Positions 54,549 to 63,129 of a stretch of DNA of 64,000 nt are shown piece by piece. The number at the start of each line of letters is the position of its first letter. Within the stretch, counting starts at the first letter, position 1. This stretch comes from Alcanivorax sp. (lineage in GTDB: Bacteria; Pseudomonadota; Gammaproteobacteria; Pseudomonadales; Alcanivoracaceae): contig JAKUPL010000020.1 of NCBI GenBank assembly GCA_022449455.1, forward strand, positions 1-64,000, read 5' to 3'. The notes below the pieces were generated by a model that was not told the DNA's origin, did not search any database, and saw nothing but the letters and a program-made list of their open reading frames with translations. The position numbers and the translations under genes are program-made.

Positions 54549-56492
54549 TTACTCGTCCGGGTCTAGCTCCATTTGCACGATGAGACCGCAGCGCGCGACG
54601 TCAGAGATAGCCGAGGGGGATATTTTCGATTCCACGATAGTGGCGACAGTATCAACCTTTGGCTTCGCGTCATCTTTATCCGGCTGCTCCTCAGACAGTT
54701 TCAACAAGCCAGCTTTCCTGGGCTTATCTAGGGGTAATTCAAATGCCTGAAAGCCCGACCTAAAGATCTGACGAATTCGAGTCTGCTCCTTAAGAAGCTG
54801 AAAAAACCTTTTACTGGGCTGAGCAACATCATCAAGACTCATATCGAGCAGTGCCGCTGTCAGATCATCCTCGCAGCTTGAATCAATTATCGCCGCCGCG
54901 TATTTGCCACGACGGGGAATAAGCAAATTTCCTGTAATCCGAATCCTGTTCGGTATCTCAATTAGCTTAACACCGCCCCCTTTCTGAGGAGCGTAAAAAG
55001 ACGCTCGAAAGCAAAATGACCTTGGGAGCGGGGCGAGATCCCCCACCCGGCCGACACTGCTGATAAGCTGCTGGCGCAGATTAAGAGCTGATCCTTCACG
55101 CAGCCTCGCAATAATATCCATGCTGCCGCGAGCAGGGTTGAGCAGCCGTTTTGCCTGACCTAAGCTAATAGTTCGCAAGTCACCGAAGTGCCAATCTATA
55201 TGAAACCGTTTGTCTCCGTCCAGCACTACTATCGGGGTAGTATTGGCATTCACGGCCAGATCAGGTTTAGGCGCGTCGATTTTTTTTAGTCTTCCAGCCA
55301 CCAATAAAGCAGTTTTTAACCCATCTTTCCGAAGCAAGTCACAGGCTGGAGAGGCCACAAAAAAAACGAGATCACCTCGACCCGAGAAAAAACCACGAGG
55401 AGCTATAGGCCTACCGGCCCTGGGTCCCAATATATCCCCAAAGGCGATGGGCCACTCGGCGCCACTACCATGGTTGCGGCGTTCAGGATTGACAAAAATA
55501 GTACGTTCTAAAACAGCATAAGTATCACGGTCATTTGAAATCATCAACGGAGCTGGATCTTCGGCCACTTTATCAAGTGGAGCCGCGGCGTCCAAGACGG
55601 CCTTGTATGACTCGATCTCGTATTGAAGAACACGGTCAAACACATCAAGTATATAACTAGATGTATTAACCCCCTCAAAGCGGAGCAGCATATTTCGAAT
55701 ATGCTGCAGATCGTCAATATCAACTTTTCGTAAAGTATTCGCTGCGGCCCTAGCCGCTTCGACAGCGCTATCTTCCCAAGTCTTTAGGAAAGTAGCCAAC
55801 GCCTGACTGTCGGCTCGATGCGATGCAAGAGTGAGGATCAGCCCTTTCATGCGTCCCGAAGTCGACAAATCATTCTTTCTTATGTGTCGAAACGACGAAG
55901 CATGGAGTTTGACATCCTGACGAAACTGTTTAGCCAGTTCATCGATTCCCGGGACCTGCGACATTAAAATAATAGAAGGAAGGGACTGCATTTCACGACG
56001 TTCAAGAACCTGTCGAAGTCTTTCAACCGTAAACTCTCGATCACGCACCCCCTGCTGAATACCTAGAAAAAGGTCTATAACTATCAAGTCCACACCAGTT
56101 GCAGCATCGACAAATTCTCGCCCACATCTTTCGAAAGAGATTCCGAGAGAAGTAAGCTCTGACTCAACCTTCTCTAGAAAAGTTCGAGTTTCACCTATTT
56201 TTTGTTCATAGTTATAGAACAGCTCACGAACAAGATCACCAAGATCAGCCCTGTTTTGCCACAAGGCATCAACAAAACCCTGACTATATCGAAGCTCGTC
56301 GCGTCTATCAGGGTGAAAGCCTGGAAAAACACCCGCTACTGTTTCCACGGCTTCGCCATAGGTGTCGTCAAAAAAAATATCCCAGGCTTCTTCGTCAATT
56401 AGCTCTGAAACCTGAGGAACCTCATCATATCCATCGTCAACAATAATTGCAGACCTGATACCAGCGTCACGTACTTTTTTATTATCGTTCAA
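54549..56492 (-). CDS. Divergent response-regulator-like protein with large C-terminal domain
   Basis: 647 residues. The N-terminal ~210 look like a receiver domain: acidic pair D19-D20 (AIIVDDGY), candidate phospho-acceptor D140 (DLIVIDLFLG), S178 (SIILMSQ) and K206 (HIRKND). About 110 residues are inserted between the first strand and the acceptor strand. The remaining ~430 residues (FVNPERR, FFVASPACDLLRKDG, FHIDWHFGDLR) match nothing I know. The start is TTG within the kinase stop (TTGA overlap). I infer it is the output of the adjacent histidine-kinase module. Recall of a Pfam family named Response_reg_2 should be tested by HMM. Confidence 0.7.
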   Translation of the reverse strand: MNDNKKVRDAGIRSAIIVDDGYDEVPQVSELIDEEAWDIFFDDTYGEAVETVAGVFPGFHPDRRDELRYSQGFVDALWQNRADLGDLVRELFYNYEQKIGETRTFLEKVESELTSLGISFERCGREFVDAATGVDLIVIDLFLGIQQGVRDREFTVERLRQVLERREMQSLPSIILMSQVPGIDELAKQFRQDVKLHASSFRHIRKNDLSTSGRMKGLILTLASHRADSQALATFLKTWEDSAVEAARAAANTLRKVDIDDLQHIRNMLLRFEGVNTSSYILDVFDRVLQYEIESYKAVLDAAAPLDKVAEDPAPLMISNDRDTYAVLERTIFVNPERRNHGSGAEWPIAFGDILGPRAGRPIAPRGFFSGRGDLVFFVASPACDLLRKDGLKTALLVAGRLKKIDAPKPDLAVNANTTPIVVLDGDKRFHIDWHFGDLRTISLGQAKRLLNPARGSMDIIARLREGSALNLRQQLISSVGRVGDLAPLPRSFCFRASFYAPQKGGGVKLIEIPNRIRITGNLLIPRRGKYAAAIIDSSCEDDLTAALLDMSLDDVAQPSKRFFQLLKEQTRIRQIFRSGFQAFELPLDKPRKAGLLKLSEEQPDKDDAKPKVDTVATIVESKISPSAISDVARCGLIVQMELDPDE

Positions 56493-58882
56493 CTGTCTTC
56501 CCCAGCCACGCGATAGTCGAATGTCGAAAAGCGCCCTTCGCCGTTGAGCGCTTCCGGGTCTAACACCAGAGCACCGCCGTTGTGTTCCGCTGCCTCCCGG
56601 GCTATAAAAAGTCCAAGACCACGCCGGCGACTTTTATCCTTGAGAGAAAAGAATAGGTCGAAGATTCGATCTTTATATTGCCTGGAGATACCAGGCCCGT
56701 TATCAGTGAAGCGTATGCGTGGGGGATTGTCTTCTATCGCAATTGTCAATTCCGGCTGGAAAGACATCTTGCGCTGCTTCTCAATATCCAACCAGTATAG
56801 GGAGTTAGATATGAGATTTTCTAATACTTGGACAACCATACCCTTGACAGCAGATACCGGAACCGACCGGCCAGGCGGCAGAACAGTTAGCCTAACTTGG
56901 TGCCGCTCGAACTGTGTTTCATGAGCTTCCAGCATGTCATTTATAAGTTCATCGAGGTTAAAACGCTCTTTGCGCTGCCTCCCCGTGACACTCAAAGGGT
57001 CGAGAATACGCAGCCGCTTGCTAATGCTTGTCATAGACGCCCTTAAACTTTCCAAGCGACGCCTAATCTCCTCTGGAACCGTTTTGTGCTTAAGACTGTT
57101 TAGAATATCAAGAGCATCTTCGGCTGACCGTGTGAGCTCATGAGCAACCACCTCTACCATCAAGCCAATTCCTGCCATAGCTATCATCTGGTCAGCGTCT
57201 TTTTCCATATCTGCAATTCGTTCACGAGCCTGGGACGCAAACCGTGCGAATTCCTCGCGCATCAGTTCGAGCTCCTGGACCACCTCCCTATGCTCAGACG
57301 GCACAACCTTTCGGATCGACTTGATCGCAGTTTTCATCCTTTTTTCCAGATCTGCAGTCTTAGTCTCGTCAACGTTGAAAAGCTCTTTAGTATCTTTTTG
57401 TTCTTTGGTGACGCGATTCATCTCATCTCGAAGGCGCGATATAGCGAACTGTATGGTCTCTCTTAAAATTGCCTCTTCAGGCGTCTGACGAAGCCCTTCT
57501 CTATTAGTTTGATCAAGGAGTTGCGGATTAGAAAAACGGCCGATATCAACATGCCCAACCAGCTGAATTCTGTTTAGTGCGTAACCCTTAGATCTAAGAT
57601 GAGCCCTATCCAATTCAAGCCAATCGTCATCCTCTGAGCCATATGGATAAACCCGGAAGCCATCCCTGTAGAGACGAACGCCCATCCATTGGTCGAGCAA
57701 ATTTCGCAAAGCCTGATATTCCCCAGTGGACTTGCCTTTTCTTTGTACAGAGCGATTAAACCAATAAAGCTCAAAGCTAAAGGGCCCTACACTATTTAAG
57801 GCAGCATAATCGATGTCGCGCTTATTCATCCTTCGACGTTTAGCTTTAGGGCCGACCAACGCGCCATAAAGATCATCAACTGAAGCGCGCTCAATGTTCA
57901 CTTCACGCGAATGCTCAAAACCAAGATTGTTTAACTCAATCCTTATTGTTAGTTCCGGCCCCTTATGCCCTATACAGTAGCTGCCTCGAACCAAAGCGTT
58001 GGCGTGAGAAAGAAAGCTTTTCTCCAACCTGCGTATACTTACTCTTTTTTTATTCCAAAAAACCGCAATACGCTGGCGCCCCCCCTTGCTTAACGGGTTT
58101 AAAAGCAAAGAAAAGTCATCTATAGCGAGGCGCTCTACGCGTCTCTCTGTCCAGTCAGCATTGAGTTTCCTGATTTCAATATCCGTTCCACTGAAACCTG
58201 GAGAAGTTTTGATTTCCCCTCGCCTCGGCTTTACGTCAATGTCTTCTATCATCTTTGAGGCATTATCGAAATCCGACCAATCAATCTCGATACAATTATA
58301 ATTCTTGTCATCCAGCCTAGCTGTTCTTACTGAGAGTTTATCGCCAAGTCGCATAGCCGATAACCTGCCAATGCCTTTCTCACCAAGAAAGGGGGCATTA
58401 GGCTTTCCTCCTGCCATGGCAGCATCTATTTCACTTTTTCTAGATGATGTTCCTATCACGAGAAAGACACTATCCAACTCGTCTAAGGACATACCCGACC
58501 CCGTATCTGAGATGGTAATAGAGTTCAAACCATCGATACGTTCAAGTGCCTCGAGCAAACCTTTATAAGAATCAGCCTTATCGACAATCTCTTTGGCTAC
58601 CGACCAAAGCTGCTCAGCTTCCGTACAAAGTTTGTCTGCAACTTCTTCTTTTAGATCTTCCAAGTCAAGTGAGACTTCACTTCCAGCCTCAATGGCGCTC
58701 AAGATTTGGGATTTGGATTCCTGATAGTCACGCCTTCCTAGAACAATACTAAAGTTAATTGTGACGCCATCCTTTGATCCCGCATCAATGCCATTCTTTA
58801 TTAATTCATAGAACGCAATAGCATCGGAGCTTATTAGTTCCGACCCCAACTCCAATATAGTGCGGGCTGTCACCTTAAACAT
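56489..58882 (-). CDS. Dual GHKL protein: Hsp90/MutL-like ATPase plus histidine kinase
   Basis: 797 residues with two ATP-binding GHKL modules. Module one: E26-x3-N30-x2-D33 (YELIKNGIDAG), DTGSGM at 126-131, GEKGIG at 167-172, as in Hsp90/MutL. Module two: H-box H581 (MVEVVAHELTRS), N-box E688/N689/N693 (VLENLISNSL), D727-N-G-P-G (FTDNGPGI) and G-L-G-L at 755-758. A charged coiled-coil stretch (~480-570) separates them. No membrane helix, so it senses a cytosolic signal. It overlaps the regulator gene by four bases. Autophosphorylation is inferred. Confidence 0.82.
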   Translation of the reverse strand: MFKVTARTILELGSELISSDAIAFYELIKNGIDAGSKDGVTINFSIVLGRRDYQESKSQILSAIEAGSEVSLDLEDLKEEVADKLCTEAEQLWSVAKEIVDKADSYKGLLEALERIDGLNSITISDTGSGMSLDELDSVFLVIGTSSRKSEIDAAMAGGKPNAPFLGEKGIGRLSAMRLGDKLSVRTARLDDKNYNCIEIDWSDFDNASKMIEDIDVKPRRGEIKTSPGFSGTDIEIRKLNADWTERRVERLAIDDFSLLLNPLSKGGRQRIAVFWNKKRVSIRRLEKSFLSHANALVRGSYCIGHKGPELTIRIELNNLGFEHSREVNIERASVDDLYGALVGPKAKRRRMNKRDIDYAALNSVGPFSFELYWFNRSVQRKGKSTGEYQALRNLLDQWMGVRLYRDGFRVYPYGSEDDDWLELDRAHLRSKGYALNRIQLVGHVDIGRFSNPQLLDQTNREGLRQTPEEAILRETIQFAISRLRDEMNRVTKEQKDTKELFNVDETKTADLEKRMKTAIKSIRKVVPSEHREVVQELELMREEFARFASQARERIADMEKDADQMIAMAGIGLMVEVVAHELTRSAEDALDILNSLKHKTVPEEIRRRLESLRASMTSISKRLRILDPLSVTGRQRKERFNLDELINDMLEAHETQFERHQVRLTVLPPGRSVPVSAVKGMVVQVLENLISNSLYWLDIEKQRKMSFQPELTIAIEDNPPRIRFTDNGPGISRQYKDRIFDLFFSLKDKSRRRGLGLFIAREAAEHNGGALVLDPEALNGEGRFSTFDYRVAGEDS

Positions 58883-58894
58883 ACATAACCCCCA

Positions 58895-59731
58895 TTATTT
58901 ATGGCAAGAAAGGCATCCTTTCGCCTTACCATAAAGATCATCAATATCCAAAGGCTCACTATCTGAGCGTAGAGGATTGATCTCAATCTTTGTTTTCTGC
59001 TTTTCTATGCGTCGCTGATGATCTCGTTTTATCTGAGCAACTCGTTCTGGTTTGGAAAGCTCATCTAAAGACTCACCTTGGCTCCACGTGAATGGAGAGC
59101 CATGATCGATCGCGTTTTTTTCGTAAGCCTTAGCCTCTTCAAACGCATTCGGATGACGCTCCATGAGTCTTACCCATTCGATTTTCTGTTGATAAAAACA
59201 GAAGGTACAACCGCTACGAGTTCGCCATGAATAGTACTCGGGAAGCCCGAGCCCAGCCCCTTCCAGAATATCCAAAACGCCAGCTTTATCTATCCCGACT
59301 TCTTTAAAAGGTAATCTTATTATCAAATTTTTATCTTTTGAAGCATATCCTTCTCGATATTCTTCATCACCCCGAATAGCCACATAGCTATAAACTTTTA
59401 TGCCTTCCAAAAGCATTGGACGCACCCATTTCTCAAATGGCTTCAGCTTCAAATCTCTGGTGCACCAACGAGTTCGCGGGGAAGGCAGAAAATTATTATA
59501 TTGCTTTAGCCAATAATCAAAATCTCGATCCGGGTTTAGTCTTAGAATAGTTTTCCCCAAAAAACCCTCTAGTCGCCCGAGATAGTCATACACCTCTGGA
59601 AGCTCTTTGCCTGTGTCGGTAAAGAAATACTCCATATCAACATCAGGATGATGTTGGCGCATATATACGGCGAGCGCTGCACTATCCCTACCGCCAGATA
59701 AACCTAAGACGTGCCTTTCATTAACAATCAT
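58895..59731 (-). CDS. PAPS-reductase/DndC-like sulfurtransferase-family protein
   Basis: 278 residues. The PP-loop S12-GGRDS-17 (LGLSGGRDSAALAVY) binds ATP or PAPS. Five Cys, C90 (RWCTRDL), C175/C178 (SGCTFCFYQ) and C273/C276 (GCLSCHK), could hold an iron-sulfur cluster as in DndC. R86-T-R-W-C and Y125REGYAS are also DndC/CysH-like. Assimilatory reductase is unlikely given the defence-type neighbours. Sulfur transfer to a nucleic acid or nucleotide is my inference. It starts two bases after the large ATPase stop. Confidence 0.82.
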   Translation of the reverse strand: MIVNERHVLGLSGGRDSAALAVYMRQHHPDVDMEYFFTDTGKELPEVYDYLGRLEGFLGKTILRLNPDRDFDYWLKQYNNFLPSPRTRWCTRDLKLKPFEKWVRPMLLEGIKVYSYVAIRGDEEYREGYASKDKNLIIRLPFKEVGIDKAGVLDILEGAGLGLPEYYSWRTRSGCTFCFYQQKIEWVRLMERHPNAFEEAKAYEKNAIDHGSPFTWSQGESLDELSKPERVAQIKRDHQRRIEKQKTKIEINPLRSDSEPLDIDDLYGKAKGCLSCHK

Positions 59732-59733
59732 AT

Positions 59734-62700
59734 CTATGCGACCTTGCCGCCTCCTGACTTCCGTTTCTCCATCTTAGTAACTTGCATGTAGCTAGCGCTT
59801 AACTCAGCCAACGCAGCCAGTATAACACTTCGGCTTTTTGTATCTACGATCTCTAGAGTTTCCGAAATCCGATCTACAAGATCGCGGATAGCGGCTCGGT
59901 CCGAGTCAGTTACGTCAAACTCCTCCAGAAGCGGTGTGGGGCGGCCCTCCACCCCAATCAACACCGCCATTGCCAGCCTCTTCTCCGGACGCCCCTTTAT
60001 CCTTGTAAAGGTCTCGGCCCTGAGGAACTTTTGCGCCATATCCACAAGCTCGATAGAAGCTCGATCCATATCCGGGTCGACCCAGTCTCTGGGCGGCTTG
60101 TTTGCCGCAAGACTTGCGATACCCTCAAATGCTTGGTCACCTGCCTCGAATTGGGATAGGCGCCCGACAAAAGCATCTAACCGGAAATCTCCAGCAAGTT
60201 CTTTGACATTTTCAGCCCGCTCACGAAGCTCTAGGAGAGACTGACGTGAAAGATTAGGAACCTGCAGTTCGGCGAGAAGCATATCCCTAAGCCGGTGGAC
60301 CATAAGAGGATATGCTTGCACCAACTCCTGCAATCCTTCCTTCATTATCGAGACGATATTGCGGATATCGTCTTTGTCAGACATGCCGGCTTTTTCGGAA
60401 CTGACCAGTGCCGGGATATCGTCAAACAAGAACTTGTTCGGATCACGCGCACGCTTAAAAATGGCGCGTACTTCAATAGCTCTTGCCGACAAGCGCATTG
60501 TCCGTTTTGTCCAGTTTGGCAGCTTTTCATAAATCGCCACGAGACCACGAGCAACATCAATAGGTTGAAGGTGCTTCAGTTCGTTTTTTGCATCAAGGTC
60601 TCGTACAACGTCAGCCATATCGGAAAGCATGCGACGTGAAATTTTATTGAGGTCCATCCAGCGCAGCTGGATGGTCTCCGCATCCTTTGCCATATATTCA
60701 ACATCGACGTCATCAAACCGTGCACGGAAAATACCTTCCCGATAAACAGCAAGGTTTTCCCTCTCAGAAAGAATAAAGGCGACTGACAGAACCGGCATCA
60801 ATCCATCTTTGATTCCGTATGGTTGCTCGGCCCAGAGTTTATAAATCTCTAATACGGAAACTGAACGCTTTTTGTTCTTCTTTATATACTCAATAGCTGC
60901 ATTCCAGGCAGGAAAGAGCCTATATTTATCAGTCCCACCGTCAGAAGGCGCCAAGAAGCGCCAACCATCCTTTGTTTCTGAATATAACCCTGTGGCTTCC
61001 AGTAATGAGGCATAAAGACCGCCTTCTGCCGGGTAGCCCTCGATGCCCAAACGTACCTCGCCCTCTCTCGTGATCATATGGTTTAAAAGAGCGTTTTGTC
61101 CCGCTATAGCGCTACCGGAAGGCTTTTGCCTGTTCAGAAGTTCATTGTGAAGTTTTGGACATTGATCGTAGCGCCTTTCTGCAAGGTCGGAGGCTAGGGC
61201 ATTCAGATCAGCCTGACGGTAGTGCCTTGTAGAATGGTGTTTACGGCACCATTCGGCTTTATCGAGGGACTTCGTAAGCTCGGTTTCCAATTGTGCCTGC
61301 AAATCTGCAAGTCTTGCTGTGACCTCACGCCGCGCAACAGGATCACCCGCCAACTCCGGATGATCATTATTCACTTTATCGAGTGCCAATAACTCGCGTG
61401 CCAACATTACGACCGACCAGGCCCGCGGCGAATAGCCTGCCACGATATCCCACTGATCGCTCAACTTGGCTGCGTCCCGGCAAAGTGTCTTAACGTACTC
61501 TTCCTCTTCACCCTCTGTCGGCACCACAAGCAGGAATTCGCCAATGACACCATTATTGGGTTGAAATCGAGTCGCTACATCCATCACATCTTTGGCTGGC
61601 GTGATATTTACATCGAACCACCGCATAGCGCCGGTTTCATGGTAGTGGCGTTTAGCCAAAACGGGCTGCAACCCTGCCAATGATTTGAGTGCGTCAAAAT
61701 CAAGCTCATCAATTTCCTCAAGCGCCACGCCTACGGCTTCATCAATATTGAAGTCACTACCGGCAAAAATGGCGTGTGCATCCTGGAACTTCTTGAAAAT
61801 AGTCAGAGACCATTTATCCAGCCTCTCCAGTGCTGCTTTTAGATCCTTCGCACTGACATCGGGAAAGCATGTCTGGATAAGTCCAAAACTTGGAACGAGA
61901 CCGGAGCGCTCTTTAAAGAGATCAACCACGGCTATCGTTTTTAGAAGATCAACTAGAAATCCATCACCCCCCAAAGCCTCACAGCGCTCAAGTGCCTCTG
62001 CGGCGAGCGCCCAACGGTGACCATCTGGCGAAGCGAGAATGGAAGGCTCCAGATTGGCGCGCAAGTAATCCCAAAGTTTCGAGGGTGTATAGAGGTCTTC
62101 CTCATTCGCCGAGCGCAAGTAATCCTGAAAGCCATGCGGTTCCGCCGAATTGAGAAAGCCAAAAATGCTTCGCTGGTTTTGGCCAAACCGGCGACGGGAA
62201 ATCGGTCCGAGTAGACAGGCAACAACCGGATGCAACGGCCAACAATTTTTTAGCATCTCCGCTAGGCGGTCGGCGTCCTGGCTGCGGTCCTTTCGAGCTA
62301 TCTTGGCAACAGCTTTGGATTGATCCTTGGAGCGAGAACCCACCTCATTACATTCAATCGCACGAGATATCAGGTCTATCTGCTCTTCGCCGATTGTATT
62401 GACAGGCAAGTCAACAAAGCGCCCCTGAATTTTTGCCCATTCGTCACGAAGCTCGTGTGAAAGGCGATGTGCGTATTCGTCAAAGGCTTGGTGCAAAACA
62501 CCGACGAACAAAAAACGGCCATTGCTTCGGGAGGCGGCCTCCGCGAGTTGCTGGAAGATATAAACATCCGAACCATCCTGCGCGGCCGCTTCAAGGAATT
62601 TCCCCATCTCATCGACAAACAGGATTAAGCCGCCGTGCATCTTAGGCCTGCTTGTCGCAACCTCCATCAAGCCGTTGACGACATACTCTTCGGTCCAACC

Positions 62701-63129
62701 ACCCTTCGGGCGACGGGTTACGTACCCTACTTCTTTTAGGGCTTCTCCTAATACTTCGACGGGGCTCTCTCTACGACCTACAACGGGTAGAATACGCCAA
62801 CCTTTTGAACCCGTCGGCAGCGCCTCCCACATGGCATTGGTGAGCTTACGCCCAAAGACTTTTGCCGCCTCTTTCTGTAACTCCTGATTACCGTTGAGCA
62901 ATGCACTTAATGCGATTGCCAAACTAGACTTACCGCTTCCGTAAGGGCCAGTCCATGTAAACGCGCCTTGCCCGGTTTCCGAGACATGCCGGGCCATGGA
63001 CATGAGAATGTCGGCGGAAGATTGCGGACATATGAATCCATCAAGGGCGTTTTTATCGCCCAAATCCGTATCGATGCGAATGGATTTCTGAAAACGTCGG
63101 GCTATCGTAACTTGATCAACTAACGCCAC
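59734..63129 (-). CDS. Large P-loop ATPase of the putative defence operon
   Basis: 1131 residues. Walker A is G61-PYGSGKS-68 (FTWTGPYGSGKSSLA), Walker B LILFVDE at 168-174, and a sensor-like FLFVGVLHQAFDEY follows. The rest (~850 residues) is helical and charged with no motif recognised, ending in a Lys-rich KRKSGGGK tail. It resembles in layout the BrxC/PglY/DptH-type ATPases of BREX and Dnd systems, but I cannot assign it to any of them. The start is GTG at 63129, sharing one base with the DUF4007 stop (TAGTG). Confidence 0.8.
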   Translation of the reverse strand: MALVDQVTIARRFQKSIRIDTDLGDKNALDGFICPQSSADILMSMARHVSETGQGAFTWTGPYGSGKSSLAIALSALLNGNQELQKEAAKVFGRKLTNAMWEALPTGSKGWRILPVVGRRESPVEVLGEALKEVGYVTRRPKGGWTEEYVVNGLMEVATSRPKMHGGLILFVDEMGKFLEAAAQDGSDVYIFQQLAEAASRSNGRFLFVGVLHQAFDEYAHRLSHELRDEWAKIQGRFVDLPVNTIGEEQIDLISRAIECNEVGSRSKDQSKAVAKIARKDRSQDADRLAEMLKNCWPLHPVVACLLGPISRRRFGQNQRSIFGFLNSAEPHGFQDYLRSANEEDLYTPSKLWDYLRANLEPSILASPDGHRWALAAEALERCEALGGDGFLVDLLKTIAVVDLFKERSGLVPSFGLIQTCFPDVSAKDLKAALERLDKWSLTIFKKFQDAHAIFAGSDFNIDEAVGVALEEIDELDFDALKSLAGLQPVLAKRHYHETGAMRWFDVNITPAKDVMDVATRFQPNNGVIGEFLLVVPTEGEEEEYVKTLCRDAAKLSDQWDIVAGYSPRAWSVVMLARELLALDKVNNDHPELAGDPVARREVTARLADLQAQLETELTKSLDKAEWCRKHHSTRHYRQADLNALASDLAERRYDQCPKLHNELLNRQKPSGSAIAGQNALLNHMITREGEVRLGIEGYPAEGGLYASLLEATGLYSETKDGWRFLAPSDGGTDKYRLFPAWNAAIEYIKKNKKRSVSVLEIYKLWAEQPYGIKDGLMPVLSVAFILSERENLAVYREGIFRARFDDVDVEYMAKDAETIQLRWMDLNKISRRMLSDMADVVRDLDAKNELKHLQPIDVARGLVAIYEKLPNWTKRTMRLSARAIEVRAIFKRARDPNKFLFDDIPALVSSEKAGMSDKDDIRNIVSIMKEGLQELVQAYPLMVHRLRDMLLAELQVPNLSRQSLLELRERAENVKELAGDFRLDAFVGRLSQFEAGDQAFEGIASLAANKPPRDWVDPDMDRASIELVDMAQKFLRAETFTRIKGRPEKRLAMAVLIGVEGRPTPLLEEFDVTDSDRAAIRDLVDRISETLEIVDTKSRSVILAALAELSASYMQVTKMEKRKSGGGKVA

